Assembly (NCBI GenBank): GCA_900474095.1
Contig: UCOA01000109.1
Span: 1-64,000, forward strand
Source of the DNA: Hyphomicrobiales bacterium
Lineage (GTDB): Bacteria > Pseudomonadota > Alphaproteobacteria > Rhizobiales > Rhizobiaceae
Direction: 5' to 3'
DNA: 64,000 nucleotides
A model generated the notes under the pieces. That model did not search any database, was not told the origin of the DNA, and saw nothing but the letters and a program-made list of their open reading frames with translations. The position numbers and the translations under genes are program-made. The stretch's first letter is position 1. Every line of letters starts with the position of its first letter. Positions 30,453 to 40,818 of this stretch are shown piece after piece.

Positions 30453-32552
30453 ATGGCAGATGTCGCAACCCTAGGATTGCAGGTTGAGAGCGCAAGTGTC
30501 CGCAAAGGCGCCGATGATCTCAACAAATTGTCCGGGGCTGCAGCCCGTGCTGAAGCGGCCACGGATGGCCTGGCGGGCGCGAACCGCGGCGCAGCCGGGG
30601 CCGCTGCTGCCACCGCACACGCGTATGCGAAAGAGGGAGCATCGGCAGCTTCTGCATCGAAGCAACTTGAAATGTTCAATCGGGCAGCGAACCAGAACGC
30701 CCGAGGGCCAGTTGGGCGAGGCAATGTGGCGAACCTCGCAGCGCAATTTCAAGACGTGGCGGTCAGCGCGCAGATGGGCATGGGAGCGCTTCAAATTGGC
30801 CTGCAGCAGGGTACCCAGCTGGCAGCAGTGATCGCGACCATGGAAAATCCAGTGCGCGGACTGGCACAGGCTTTCGCGGCAGTGCTATCCCCGGCAAGCC
30901 TGTTGACGATTACCCTTGTTTCCCTCGTCGCTGTTGGCATCCAAATGGTCGACTGGCCGAAGCTGGCAGCCTCGGCCCTGCACGCCCTCGCAGACGTGTT
31001 GGAAGATATCGCGCCTTATGCGATCGGCGCAGCAGCGGCGTTAGCCTTGCTTTACGCGCCGGCGATCATCGGCGGCATAATCACTGTCATCGCCCTTCTC
31101 GGCCGTCTTGCTGTAGCTGCTGTCACTGCAGCGGCCGCGATAATTGCCGTGAACCCGATCGGTGCGTTCGTCCTTGGCATCACGGCCGCTGTCGCCGCCG
31201 CGAACATATTCAGGGACGAACTGACGCAAATATTCGGCCGAGACATCGTGTCTGACGCGAAGAATGGAGTGAACTTCATCGTTGCTGCATTCGTTGGCGG
31301 CTTTAATGGGATCAAGGCAATCTGGGGCGCTCTGCCGTCGGTTCTTGGCGATCTCGTCTATTCGACGGTCGCAGGCGTCATCAATGCCATCGAAAGCATG
31401 ATCAACAGCGCGATAGGTGGGATCAACAACCTCATAAATGAAGCGAAGATGGCATCCCTCAAGATCGGGGTGCCTCTGAACGTCGATTTCATCTCGGCTG
31501 TAACTATTGATAAGCCAGCAAATCCCTACGCGGGCGCCACCGAGGCCGCGACAAGTAAACTCCTGGAGGAGATGAAAGCAGCCCAAGGCACCGACTATGT
31601 AGGTGGGGTCACGGACGCTATCGCCCGCGGCGCATCGGCTGCGTCTGACAAGTTGAAGGAACTCGCAAAGGGTCTCACCGACGTCGACGAGAAAGCCAAG
31701 AAGAAAGGCAGCGGTAAGACCGACACCGAAAAGTATTCCGACATTGTCGACGGCGCCGAACGCCGCATTGCCTCGCTTGAAGCGGAAAAGCGCGCAATCG
31801 GCATGACGGAAGAAGCGGCGGCGGCCTTGCGGTACGAAACCGAACTGCTGAACCAAGCCCAGCAGCGTGGAATTACCCTCAGTGATGCCCAGAAAGGCGA
31901 ACTATCCGCGCTCGCCCAGGTCATGGCCTCTGTCGGGGCCGAGACCAAGCGGATGGGCGAGGCGATCGAGTTTTCCAAAGATCTGACTAAGGGGTTTCTC
32001 GACGACTTTTTCTCCGGCCTCGAAAGCGGAAAATCCGTCTGGGAATCGTTCGGAGATGCAGCGCTCGGTGTGCTCGACAGGATCGCCGACAAGCTGCTGA
32101 ATGACCTCGTGGACGCTTTCTTTGAGGTCAGTAGCGCGGCATCCGGTTCAGGTGGCGGCATCCTCGGCGGCATTCTCAGCCTGTTTGGAGGTGGCGCGGC
32201 GTCCGATCCTTGGGCAGGCTTACGCGGGTACGCGACAGGGACACCTGCAGCAAGCCCAGGCGTCAAATGGGTTGGTGAGAAAGGCCCGGAACTCGTGCGG
32301 TTCAAGGGCGGTGAAGAGGTCATCCCCAACCACAAGCTCAGGGCCTCAAACGAGAATGCTCGCGCGGCATCTGCCCAGAACGTGAACTTCAACATGTCAC
32401 TGGAGGTCAAGGGGACTGGCGACAAGGAACTGCTCGAGCAGGCTCGGCAGGGCGCTGCGGCGCAGATGAGCGAGGCGCTGAAAACGTACGACAAAAAGAT
32501 GCCGGATCGCGTTCAGCAGATTAATCGAAACCCGCGGCAGAGAGCATCATGA
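30453..32552 (+). CDS. Tail tape measure protein
   Basis: 699 aa, short for a tape measure (implying a short tail, on the order of 100 nm if about 1.5 angstrom per residue applies). Ala-rich helical N-terminus, several hydrophobic segments between about 140 and 250 (LLTITLVSLVAVGIQMV; AAAALALLYAPAIIGGIITV), coiled-coil central part and a C-terminal GEKGPELVRFKGGEEVIPN motif typical of tape measures. It sets tail length and may insert in the host membrane. Confidence 0.88.
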   Translation: MADVATLGLQVESASVRKGADDLNKLSGAAARAEAATDGLAGANRGAAGAAAATAHAYAKEGASAASASKQLEMFNRAANQNARGPVGRGNVANLAAQFQDVAVSAQMGMGALQIGLQQGTQLAAVIATMENPVRGLAQAFAAVLSPASLLTITLVSLVAVGIQMVDWPKLAASALHALADVLEDIAPYAIGAAAALALLYAPAIIGGIITVIALLGRLAVAAVTAAAAIIAVNPIGAFVLGITAAVAAANIFRDELTQIFGRDIVSDAKNGVNFIVAAFVGGFNGIKAIWGALPSVLGDLVYSTVAGVINAIESMINSAIGGINNLINEAKMASLKIGVPLNVDFISAVTIDKPANPYAGATEAATSKLLEEMKAAQGTDYVGGVTDAIARGASAASDKLKELAKGLTDVDEKAKKKGSGKTDTEKYSDIVDGAERRIASLEAEKRAIGMTEEAAAALRYETELLNQAQQRGITLSDAQKGELSALAQVMASVGAETKRMGEAIEFSKDLTKGFLDDFFSGLESGKSVWESFGDAALGVLDRIADKLLNDLVDAFFEVSSAASGSGGGILGGILSLFGGGAASDPWAGLRGYATGTPAASPGVKWVGEKGPELVRFKGGEEVIPNHKLRASNENARAASAQNVNFNMSLEVKGTGDKELLEQARQGAAAQMSEALKTYDKKMPDRVQQINRNPRQRAS

Positions 32553-33202
32553 CAGTATCGTATCCTTATTCCCTAGCGTTCTTCGCCGACAAGCTCGATA
32601 TCGCGTCCGTCATCTGGGACATCCAGCGCAACGACGAGATGTCGGGCACTGGTGACGGGCGTGTCTGGCAGGCTGAACTCGCTCCACCGCTTTGGATCGG
32701 CACGGTCACGCTCAACCGGAAACTGAGCGCCGAGCTCAAACAGATCGCTGCGATGGTCCGAAAGCTTCACGGGGCGCAGGAGGCGCTTATGCTTTATGAC
32801 CCGCTGTCGAAGTACCCGCAGTACGATCCGACAGGGTCGATCCTCGGCTCCAGCGTCGTTACGATCGGATCGATTGCCTCGAACCGCAGCTCATTGAGCC
32901 TTGTGGGCTTGCCCGCGAATTATCGCATCACGGTCGGCGACAAAATGTCGATCGCTTTCGGGGCCGGGTTGACGAAGTTCGCCTTTCTGGAGGCGTCGGA
33001 GACGATCACCGCGAACGGTTCCGGCACCTCTGCACAAATTGCTGTGTTTCCGTTCGTTCCGACTGGTGTGGCTGCCGGCGATGAGGTCGTTCTCAAGAAA
33101 CCGGCGTGTAGGTGCATCATCGTTCCAGGCAGCCACAACCCTGGAACCGCAGCCGACCTCTTCACTGATGGCGCCGGCTTCAAGGTTATCCAGAAGAAAT
33201 AG
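32549..33202 (+). CDS. Distal tail protein-like
   Basis: 217 aa, ATGA overlap with the tape measure. Beta-rich, with VWQAELAPPLWIGTVTLNRK and VVLKKPACRCIIVPGSHNPG. Position directly after the tape measure fits the distal tail (Dit) or first baseplate component. Confidence 0.65.
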   Translation: MTVSYPYSLAFFADKLDIASVIWDIQRNDEMSGTGDGRVWQAELAPPLWIGTVTLNRKLSAELKQIAAMVRKLHGAQEALMLYDPLSKYPQYDPTGSILGSSVVTIGSIASNRSSLSLVGLPANYRITVGDKMSIAFGAGLTKFAFLEASETITANGSGTSAQIAVFPFVPTGVAAGDEVVLKKPACRCIIVPGSHNPGTAADLFTDGAGFKVIQKK

Positions 33203-33204
33203 CC

Positions 33205-33828
33205 ATGAGAAACAGCGCGACGGCATTCAACAACGCGATGGCGATCGCGGAAGACACTGGACTTGCGCCTCGGCAATTCGTCTATGTCAAGAACGTCAAG
33301 CCTTTTGGCGGCGGACCTGCGGAATCCTTCGGCTTCTGGTCGGGCGATGAAGACGCGATTTTCACGGTGGTCGACGGCGAAACCGGATTGCCGGTCGACC
33401 GGACTTACTACGGCGCCGCCAACATGGTGGTCGATAATATTCCCCGTGTTTCCGACATGACGATCCAGTCGATCCAGATCGAGGTCAGCCAGATCGCAAC
33501 GGCGACCGAGCTTGTGGTGCGTGGATACGATGTGCGTCTGGCCAAGGTCGAGATCCACGAAATGGCGCTCGATCCGGCGAGCCGGCTGCCAATTTCGGAC
33601 CCAGAAGTTATCTTTCTCGGCCAGATCGACGGTGCGCCGATCGAGACTCCGAGCGCCGGCGAGAATGGTGCGATCACCTTCTCTATCAACTCCGATGCCA
33701 TGTCGATGCTTGCTCGGGTCAATCCGCGCAAGTCGTCCTTTCAGAGCCAGAAACGGCGCTCGGATGACAGATGGGGCAAATATGCCGGCACGGTGAAGAA
33801 CTGGCAGATCAAGTGGGGACCGCAATGA
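33205..33828 (+). CDS. Baseplate hub-like tail protein
   Basis: 207 aa. FVYVKNVKPFGGGPAESFGF, then VVRGYDVRLAKVEIHEMAL, followed by FLGQIDGAPIETPSAGENGA and a short C-terminal region with RRSDDRWGKYAG. The layout resembles tail proteins (DUF2163-like) before the NlpC-type component in GTA-like and siphovirus tails. Overlaps the next gene (ATGA). Confidence 0.6.
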   Translation: MRNSATAFNNAMAIAEDTGLAPRQFVYVKNVKPFGGGPAESFGFWSGDEDAIFTVVDGETGLPVDRTYYGAANMVVDNIPRVSDMTIQSIQIEVSQIATATELVVRGYDVRLAKVEIHEMALDPASRLPISDPEVIFLGQIDGAPIETPSAGENGAITFSINSDAMSMLARVNPRKSSFQSQKRRSDDRWGKYAGTVKNWQIKWGPQ

Positions 33829-34244
33829 TGCAGAGGCTTCCGAAATGGCGAGGCCGGTTCGAGGCGGTGATCGACGAGCTGAAGTCGAAGCCGTTTTCGT
33901 GGGGCGATCACGATTGCGGGCCTGGCCTGGTCGGAAATGTTGTGAACGCCATTACCGGCGAGGATCCCGCTAAGCCCTATCGTGGCAAGTATTTCGACGC
34001 CAAAGGGGCGCTGCGGATCATCAAGAGGAAGGGCTTCGCCAATCTCGGTGACATGGTCGCCTCGATGCTGCCAGAGATCCACCCCTCGCAAGCGAAAATT
34101 GGCGACATCGGCGCCATCAAGACGGACAGCGCCTTCGGTTATGCCCTCGGCGTCGTCAACGGCGAGCGGGTGTTCGTGCTGATGGAAGACGGCATCGGGA
34201 CCGTGGACCTCCTTCGATGCGAACGAGCCTTTAAGGTCGGATGA
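33825..34244 (+). CDS. DUF6950-like tail component
   Basis: 139 aa from the ATG at 33825. FSWGDHDCGPGLVGNVVNAI contains a Cys and Asp-His arrangement reminiscent of NlpC/P60 tail peptidases but without clear full catalytic geometry; IIKRKGFANLGDMVASML follows. DUF6950 proteins take this position between baseplate and central hub. Possible role in cell wall penetration. Confidence 0.65.
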   Translation: MMQRLPKWRGRFEAVIDELKSKPFSWGDHDCGPGLVGNVVNAITGEDPAKPYRGKYFDAKGALRIIKRKGFANLGDMVASMLPEIHPSQAKIGDIGAIKTDSAFGYALGVVNGERVFVLMEDGIGTVDLLRCERAFKVG

Positions 34245-37069
34245 ATTTCATGAAATTGATATGCACTGCGCTGACGATGATTTGGTTCATCCTGTCAGGG
34301 GCGGAGCTTGCCAACGGCGAGCCTGTCACGGCTGCCATTTTCGGCGCGGCATTTGCTTCATCGTTTGCCGGCCAGTTGGCCACACTGGGTCTTGGTCTCG
34401 CCTTCAACTTCGGCGTCGGTCTGATCCAGAAGGCCAAGGCCAAAAGGAAAGCCAAGGAGCAAACACGGGGCATTTCGTTCGAACTGCAGGTCGGCGACGA
34501 CCAGCCAATGTCCTTCACGCTGGGGAAATATGCATCCGGCGGCCGTCGCAAATATACCGGCATCCATGGTCAGAACGGCCGCTATTTCGTCGACGTGATC
34601 GAGCTTGGCAACCTGCCTTGCCCGGGTCTGCCGGAGTTCTGGGTCAATGATGAGAAGGTCGCGGTCGATTGGGAAAACCCGAATCCGAACGGCTTCGGCT
34701 ATCCAGTTCCGGAGTTCGGCAGCGACGGCACGGATCGCCTCTGGATCATCTATCACGATGGCACGCAGACGAGCGCTGACGCCTACCTGCTAGACAAGTT
34801 CGGTTCGGAGCCGGATCGTCCGTGGTCATCGGACATGATCGGCCGCGGCTGCCCCTACATCATCGTCACGGCGCGCTTCAATCCGGAGATCTTTTCCAGC
34901 GTTCCGACCGTTCTGACGGAAATGCCGGTGCGGCCAGTTTATGACCTGCGCAATGACAGCACCAACGGCGGCAGCGGTTCGCATCGCTGGGATAATCCAG
35001 CGACCTGGGAGCCGAGCGAAAACCCGATCATCAACACCTATAACATCGTGCGCGGCATCTATTACGGTGACGAGTGGGTTTATGGCGGCCAGAACCTGGC
35101 TGCCTTCCGCCTGCCTGCCTCCAACTGGATTGCGGCCGCCAACGAATGCGACGTCGATATTGCGCTGAGCGCAGGCGGCACGGAAAAGCAGTTTCGCTGC
35201 GGCTATGAGGTGTTCTGCGACGTCGAGCCCCTAACAGTCATCGAGGAGCTGCTGCAGGCCTGTAACGGTCGAATGGCCGAAGTGGGCGGCATCTTCAAGG
35301 TTCTAGTCGGGGCGCCGGGCGCCGCGGTCTATTCCTTCACCGATGAAGACGTGCTGGTGACCGAGGGGCAATCGGTCAACCCATTCCCGCCCTTCAGCGA
35401 CACGCATAACGGGATCGAGGCGACCTATCCCGAGCCGGCCGAGAAATGGGCAACGAAGGACGCTCCGGCGCGCTATTCGTCGACCTATATGGAAGCCGAT
35501 CTGGGACAAGAGCTGGTCGTCGGCGTCGAGTTCGAGGCTTGCCCGTTCAAGACGCAGGTGCAGCGCCTGATGAAAACGATGCTGAAGGAAGAGCGTCGTT
35601 TCCGCACGCATGAATTTTACCTGCCGCCGAGCGCCAGGCGACTTGAGCCGAATGACGTCGTTTCGTGGTCCTCTGACCGCAATGGCTACATCAATAAGAA
35701 ATTCTTCGTCGTTCGAGTGATCGGACGCCGGTCCTTCAATCAACTGGTCAGCCTGAAGGAAATAGACCCGAGCGACTACGATTGGGAGGCATCCGAGGAG
35801 CTTCCGACCGTTGTGGGGCCGGTCAAGCCAATCACGCCAGATCCACAGCCCATGACGGGATGGACGGCTGCTGGTTACACAGTCCTGGACTCGAACGGCA
35901 ATCCCCGCCGTCCGGGGATCAAGGTGACGGCGGCGGCAGATCTCGACGACGTCAAGAATGTGCGCATACAGGTCCGGCTCAAGTCGAGTGGCGCGGTGGT
36001 ATTCGATAGCGATGCATCGCCCTATGGCTCGCCTTTTGAATGGATCATCAGCGGGCAGTGGACCTTGCCGAACACGCTTTACCAAGCGCGCGGTCGGCTT
36101 ATCCCGCACACCAGCCGGGAAACGCTGTGGTCTTCCTGGCTGGATGTCACGACACCCAACGTTCTGCTGGGCGGAGACGACATCTATTTGCCCGGCGTTA
36201 TCGAGGACCTGCAAGATTACCTGGATGGATCCACGGCGTTCATTCGCGAGGGCTTGCGCCAGACGATGCTTGAGCAACAGCGTCTTGCGCGTCTGGATAT
36301 CGACAAGGATATCGTTGCCTACACATCGCGCCAATCCATCCGAACGGAAGCGACGGCGACGACGCAAACGACGATCGGTATTGCCAAGGCCTATGCGGTT
36401 GAACAGATCGATGTGGCGACAGGGCCGACCTCCGCGCTTGCGCGGCGAACAACGACCCTTGAAGCAACGCTACCGACCCTCGCGACAAACGCCGCCCTTG
36501 CGGTGACGGCAACTGCCCTTGATGCTTTGGTTGTCAGGGTGGCGAACGCCGAGGGAAACATCACGGCGATCGCCTTGGACATCACCTCGCTTGAGGCGAC
36601 GATCCCGACTTTGGCCACCGCCTCGGCTCTGTCGTCGCTACAGGCCCAGGTAAACCTGATCGATGGTGTTGTAGACGCGCAGGCGCAAGCGATCACATCG
36701 ATCACGGCGGGGCAGGTCGGTGGCGACATCGCGACGGCAAACTTTCGAATGCAGGTTACGGCTGGACCTTCCGGCTATGCTTCGCGGATCGCGATGGAGG
36801 CGAGAACGGGGGGCGCAGGTGCATGGCGTGCCGCTGGCTGGTCTCTTGACGTCCCTGCGTCGGCATCAAGCCCTACACGCTTCAATGTCACAGCGGATCA
36901 GTTCTCCATCACCAACGGAACGAACATTGAAAACCCGTTCGTTTTTCAGAGCGGTGTTGCGACCTTGAATGTCGCCAACATCGGCACGGTGAACTCCGGG
37001 CGTTTGCTGGCCTTGAACGGCAAGATGGACATCAACCTGAACAACGGGACGATCGAGATCTACAGCTAA
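34241..37069 (+). CDS. Central tail hub / host specificity protein (gpJ-like)
   Basis: 942 aa. N-terminal hydrophobic segment (about 35-65, AAIFGAAFASSFAGQLATLG), then the tail-hub region (GRGCPYIIVTARFNPEIFSS; ASNWIAAANECDVDIAL) and a fibronectin-like region. The C-terminal third is a helical/trimeric region with repeats (TTTLEATLPTLATNAAL; ITSLEATIPTLATASAL) and a beta-rich tip. It forms the tail tip that contacts the receptor. An alternative start codon is the ATG at 34250. Confidence 0.82.
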   Translation: MNFMKLICTALTMIWFILSGAELANGEPVTAAIFGAAFASSFAGQLATLGLGLAFNFGVGLIQKAKAKRKAKEQTRGISFELQVGDDQPMSFTLGKYASGGRRKYTGIHGQNGRYFVDVIELGNLPCPGLPEFWVNDEKVAVDWENPNPNGFGYPVPEFGSDGTDRLWIIYHDGTQTSADAYLLDKFGSEPDRPWSSDMIGRGCPYIIVTARFNPEIFSSVPTVLTEMPVRPVYDLRNDSTNGGSGSHRWDNPATWEPSENPIINTYNIVRGIYYGDEWVYGGQNLAAFRLPASNWIAAANECDVDIALSAGGTEKQFRCGYEVFCDVEPLTVIEELLQACNGRMAEVGGIFKVLVGAPGAAVYSFTDEDVLVTEGQSVNPFPPFSDTHNGIEATYPEPAEKWATKDAPARYSSTYMEADLGQELVVGVEFEACPFKTQVQRLMKTMLKEERRFRTHEFYLPPSARRLEPNDVVSWSSDRNGYINKKFFVVRVIGRRSFNQLVSLKEIDPSDYDWEASEELPTVVGPVKPITPDPQPMTGWTAAGYTVLDSNGNPRRPGIKVTAAADLDDVKNVRIQVRLKSSGAVVFDSDASPYGSPFEWIISGQWTLPNTLYQARGRLIPHTSRETLWSSWLDVTTPNVLLGGDDIYLPGVIEDLQDYLDGSTAFIREGLRQTMLEQQRLARLDIDKDIVAYTSRQSIRTEATATTQTTIGIAKAYAVEQIDVATGPTSALARRTTTLEATLPTLATNAALAVTATALDALVVRVANAEGNITAIALDITSLEATIPTLATASALSSLQAQVNLIDGVVDAQAQAITSITAGQVGGDIATANFRMQVTAGPSGYASRIAMEARTGGAGAWRAAGWSLDVPASASSPTRFNVTADQFSITNGTNIENPFVFQSGVATLNVANIGTVNSGRLLALNGKMDINLNNGTIEIYS

Positions 37070-37080
37070 GCGGAGGCCGC

Positions 37081-38577
37081 ATGCCCAGAACACTGATCGG
37101 GGTCGACAGCACCGGTATCGGCTGCATCAAGATCATGAAGTCTAATTCAGACGATCCGCGAACGACCGCCGACACGGCGCGATCGAAATTTCTCTACAAT
37201 TCGAAATTCGACGTCCAGCCACACATCTGGGGATTTCGGGATTTCAATGCGAATACGGCAAGCTTGACCTATGCACCTTCAGGCAGCAATTCGAGCAACT
37301 ATGAGTATGCGACGGAGCAGGGCCTGTACTACGTCAGAAATACGCTTTTTGACGGGCTGCAATACAACATGCCAGTCTTCGACGTGAAGATGGTTCGCAA
37401 TGCCACCTGGCCAGTGCTTCGCTATAAGCAGAACATCGTCACCCGGAAATGGTCAGGCAAATATTACAATGACAACGGCGGGTATTACGCCACCCTGGGC
37501 GCCTCAATCGAGCCTTGGTGTTCGAATTTCGCATCTGGGATTGGTGCTTTTGGGACGCTCGCTTACGGATGGTTCGTTGAAGCGACGACGGTGGATGACA
37601 ATGACGATTACAACAAAGACGAAAGCCGCCGTCAGACCGTCGTGATCTGGAACCTGCCCGGCAACAGCGGGGCAATCACTGACGCGCAGCCGACGACACC
37701 AACTGCGGGCAAACGTGCTGTCCGCATCACCTCTACGTCGCTCAAGATCGCCAAGCCGGGCTATGACGCGGCTACCGCGACCGGAACGCAGCTTGCCTTC
37801 GACAGCACGCGGAACGGCGTGAAGATTATTGCCGCCGCCGATGTCTCCATGCCGACCGGGAATAGCGAATACGACACGGGTATAGATCTCCCCGACGACG
37901 TTCTAGCCGATGTGCATTTCTACGAGACGGGAAGCGTCTATTACCCATCGAACCCGCAAAATCTGGAGTTCGGCGCGGACTACTATTTCTCCGGGACAAA
38001 GATCAAGTTTGTAAACGGGAAAGGCGCCGGCCGAGCGAGGTTCATGATCTACGCCAGGGACGGAAGCGCCCCTTCGTCTGGAAGCAACAAGGTGCTGCGC
38101 CAAACGACAATTGACGGCGTCGAGGTCGTGCAATTCCTGCGGCCCGGCTCCGGGCTGGTGCCGAAATTTGCAGATATCGTCATCGATAGCCGCTGGCCAG
38201 CGGTGCAGTTGCTTGCCGAGGGCTATTTCGCCGTTGGAACCGGCGCGCTTACCCAGGTGATCAACGTCTCGAACGCTTCTGGCATGTTTCTCATGGTGAA
38301 ATACATGACGGTTCACGGCGCCGGCGCAACGCAACACGGTTCGTTCTCGTCGGCCGTCCGAATGCCCTACGTAAAGACACTGGTCAGGACGGGTGGTCAG
38401 GCGGGCGATTGCACCTACGCCCGGATCATCGGCACTCAGGTGACGTTCTTCACGTTCCGCGGAAATCCAGGTGATGTCTATCTCGACGCAAACGCGAGCG
38501 GGCATCCGGAGGTCACCGAAGCTGTCCAAGTCCCGGTGACGGGCATCCGCTACTACATTTTCGGCATCCCGGCTTGA
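37081..38577 (+). CDS. Tail fibre protein
   Basis: 498 aa, beta-rich, Tyr/Asn-rich, no signal peptide. Contains PHIWGFRDFNANTASLTYAP and FAVGTGALTQVINVSNASG. Located directly after the tail hub; probably a side fibre or receptor-binding protein. Family not recognised. Confidence 0.6.
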   Translation: MPRTLIGVDSTGIGCIKIMKSNSDDPRTTADTARSKFLYNSKFDVQPHIWGFRDFNANTASLTYAPSGSNSSNYEYATEQGLYYVRNTLFDGLQYNMPVFDVKMVRNATWPVLRYKQNIVTRKWSGKYYNDNGGYYATLGASIEPWCSNFASGIGAFGTLAYGWFVEATTVDDNDDYNKDESRRQTVVIWNLPGNSGAITDAQPTTPTAGKRAVRITSTSLKIAKPGYDAATATGTQLAFDSTRNGVKIIAAADVSMPTGNSEYDTGIDLPDDVLADVHFYETGSVYYPSNPQNLEFGADYYFSGTKIKFVNGKGAGRARFMIYARDGSAPSSGSNKVLRQTTIDGVEVVQFLRPGSGLVPKFADIVIDSRWPAVQLLAEGYFAVGTGALTQVINVSNASGMFLMVKYMTVHGAGATQHGSFSSAVRMPYVKTLVRTGGQAGDCTYARIIGTQVTFFTFRGNPGDVYLDANASGHPEVTEAVQVPVTGIRYYIFGIPA

Positions 38578-38596
38578 CGTCCGGAAAGGAAAAATC

Positions 38597-38914
38597 ATGC
38601 AAAACAAGATCGCCGTCAGCGCCGATATCTATGCGGCGGAAATGGCTGCCCTTTCTGATTTTTATCGCAATCGCACGCTTGTGCATGCGCAGCAGCTTGC
38701 AGACGTGACGAAGGGCTTTCACGAGACCTCAGATCTCGTCGCCGAGCTTCGCGAGCAGATCGAGATTATGCCGAAGCCGGATCCGCTCGAGGAAAATAAC
38801 AGGGAACTTGCGGCGCTGTTGCGGGCGTTTGTCGCTGAGGGTGTCGTCGTACGCGGCGCTGTTGAAAAACTCGTCCTGGGTGCCAAGAGCATCATGTCGC
38901 GGGGTGGCGAATAA
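38597..38914 (+). CDS. Small helical protein of the fibre module
   Basis: 105 aa, coiled-coil-like (DIYAAEMAALSDFYRNRTLV; HETSDLVAELREQIEI), C-terminal helix. Ends by ATG-overlap with the next fibre gene. May be a fibre chaperone or trimerisation factor. Confidence 0.5.
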   Translation: MQNKIAVSADIYAAEMAALSDFYRNRTLVHAQQLADVTKGFHETSDLVAELREQIEIMPKPDPLEENNRELAALLRAFVAEGVVVRGAVEKLVLGAKSIMSRGGE

Positions 38915-40047
38915 TGGCCGTCATCCTTCCAAGCGTCTACAAGGACGGCACGGCGACCGTAGCCAACGGGGGAATTGCGGTTACCGGTGTGGGCACGCTT
39001 TGGGCGCAAGCGGTGTTGCCCGGCGACTTCTTCGGTGTCCACAAAGGCTATGCGATCCGCATCGCATCGGTCGAAAGCAATACCGCGCTCACGCTGTCAA
39101 ATCCGTGGCCAGGCACGGCGCAGACGACGGCCGCCTACGAGATCATGCTCCAGAGCGATATCGCGCGCGTGCAGGAAAGCACCCGCCAGCTTCTGATCCT
39201 CCTCATGGGCGGGAATATCAACGCCTTCGCCGGCCTGACCGGTGCTGCGGACAAGGCGCCGTATTTTACCGGTTCCGGCACGATGGCGCTCACGGACCTC
39301 AAGACGAAGGGCCGGGATATCGCTGCATCCGAAACCCTGACGGCGTTGCTTGCCAAGCTTGGCCCGGCGCATGGGGGCGTCATGCGAGCGCCTAGCTTGT
39401 CAGACGTGGCAATGGTTGATGGCGACTTCAATACACTCACTTATCCGGGCGCATACGAAATAAGCGGCAGTTGGGCGAACGGCCCTACATCTGCGGCGGC
39501 CACGACATACACGGGCATGGTGATTGTTTACAAGCGTTCAGATAACGCTGGTTACTGGCAGGTTTGGCGCAGCGCTTCCACGGGCCGAACTTCGAAGCGC
39601 TTTACCTCTACGACCAACGCGGCAAGCTGGCCTAACGCATGGATATCAATTGAACACCAAATGGCGGGCACTGTCAGTCAGTCAGGCGGCGTTCCTACGG
39701 GTGCGATCATTGAAAAGGGTAACAGCGCAAACGGCGAATATGTCAAGTTTGGGGACGGGACGCTTATTTGCATGATGGGACTGGACATGTCGGGGCAAGC
39801 TATAGCCACGGCGCGAGGGGCTTTGTTTGGGAGTGCTCAATTCACTTGGACGTATCCGGCTGCGTTTGCAATCTTCACGCCGAAGATTACTTACGATTTC
39901 GAGCGCAATGACGGCGGCATCCTCGGCGGTGGCAGTTCTCTTCTGAAATCGCTCACGACGCTTAATTTTCATGTCTGGAATTCGTCTTCCAACCCTGCTG
40001 GTAACAACAAACTGGTCGGTCTTAGTGCCGTCGGGAGGTGGTACTAA
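38914..40047 (+). CDS. Tail fibre protein with C-terminal domain
   Basis: 377 aa. The N-terminal region (GTATVANGGIAVTGVGTLW, DFFGVHKGYAIRIASVES) is typical of tail fibres that join the virion, followed by a helical stretch, and the C-terminal 120 residues contain KFGDGTLICMMGLDMSGQAI and FTWTYPAAFAIFTPKI, resembling tail fibre or collar receptor-binding tips. Likely host recognition. Confidence 0.65.
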   Translation: MAVILPSVYKDGTATVANGGIAVTGVGTLWAQAVLPGDFFGVHKGYAIRIASVESNTALTLSNPWPGTAQTTAAYEIMLQSDIARVQESTRQLLILLMGGNINAFAGLTGAADKAPYFTGSGTMALTDLKTKGRDIAASETLTALLAKLGPAHGGVMRAPSLSDVAMVDGDFNTLTYPGAYEISGSWANGPTSAAATTYTGMVIVYKRSDNAGYWQVWRSASTGRTSKRFTSTTNAASWPNAWISIEHQMAGTVSQSGGVPTGAIIEKGNSANGEYVKFGDGTLICMMGLDMSGQAIATARGALFGSAQFTWTYPAAFAIFTPKITYDFERNDGGILGGGSSLLKSLTTLNFHVWNSSSNPAGNNKLVGLSAVGRWY

Positions 40048-40382
40048 TGCGCATTAATCTTTCCCCGCAACGTCGGGATGGTAGCCTGACCGTTTCGGTT
40101 TCCGGTGATGTTCTGACCGTCAACGGCGAGGCCTTCGATTTCTCGCCACTGCCGGAAGGAGCAACACTGCCATATGGATCGATCGAATCCGAATGGTTCA
40201 CCGGTCCTGTCGCGCGCACAGGCGGCCAGATCGAAGTGACACTGCTGCTGCCGCACAAGTCAAACGCATCGAGCAACGTCAATTTCCCGGAGCCGATCGT
40301 GACGACGGGAAACGGTCCGGTATCCCTGCCGGTCGATCTCAACAATGTCGAAGTGGAGGTCGAGGCCGATGGCGACGATTGA
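40047..40382 (+). CDS. Fibre-module hypothetical protein
   Basis: 111 aa from the ATG at 40047 (TAATG). Beta-rich (LTVSVSGDVLTVNGEAFDFS) with an acidic end. Overlaps the next gene by 14 nt. Probably part of fibre assembly. Confidence 0.5.
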   Translation: MRINLSPQRRDGSLTVSVSGDVLTVNGEAFDFSPLPEGATLPYGSIESEWFTGPVARTGGQIEVTLLLPHKSNASSNVNFPEPIVTTGNGPVSLPVDLNNVEVEVEADGDD

Positions 40383-40698
40383 TTTTTCCAAGGTCATCAC
40401 CGCCGAGCAGAAGGCGGCCGACGCCCTGGCGCAGGCGATGGCAGAATATTCCGGCGCCATCCAGGCGCATATGGAAGCCAAGGCGCACGAGCGGCACTAT
40501 GACAGCATTCAGTCGGCCGTCAGCTACCGCGATGATCCCAATCCGCAATTCGCGGCCGAAGCCGAGGCGCTCTTTGCCTGGCGCTCGTCTGTGTGGACCT
40601 ACGCCACCGCTGAACTGGACAAGGTGACAGCCGGCGAGCGGACGCAACCGAGTGTTGATGAGTTAATCGGCGAACTGCCGGCGTTCGTCTGGCCATAA
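40369..40698 (+). CDS. Fibre assembly-like hypothetical protein
   Basis: 109 aa from the ATG at 40369. Helical (AALAQAM-like start; QAHMEAKAHERHYDSIQSAV, FAWRSSVWTYATAELDKV). The 'W.Y' helix recalls DUF4376/tail fibre assembly-like C-termini. Last gene before the lysis module. Confidence 0.55.
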   Translation: MATIDFSKVITAEQKAADALAQAMAEYSGAIQAHMEAKAHERHYDSIQSAVSYRDDPNPQFAAEAEALFAWRSSVWTYATAELDKVTAGERTQPSVDELIGELPAFVWP

Positions 40699-40818
40699 TC
40701 GGTCAAAAATAACCGCCTAGCTGCGACGGGTACGAGCAGCGGGATATCAGCCGTCCGCCTCTTTCGGGGCGCCACTGGCAATCGGCCCGATCTTACTTTC
40801 ACATCAAAGGACATCATT

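Noticed and set aside
35303-36367. Minus-strand open frame of 354 codons in the tail hub gene
   Set aside because: It lies antisense within the tail hub gene, with no ribosome-binding site or family; the plus frame is clearly coding.
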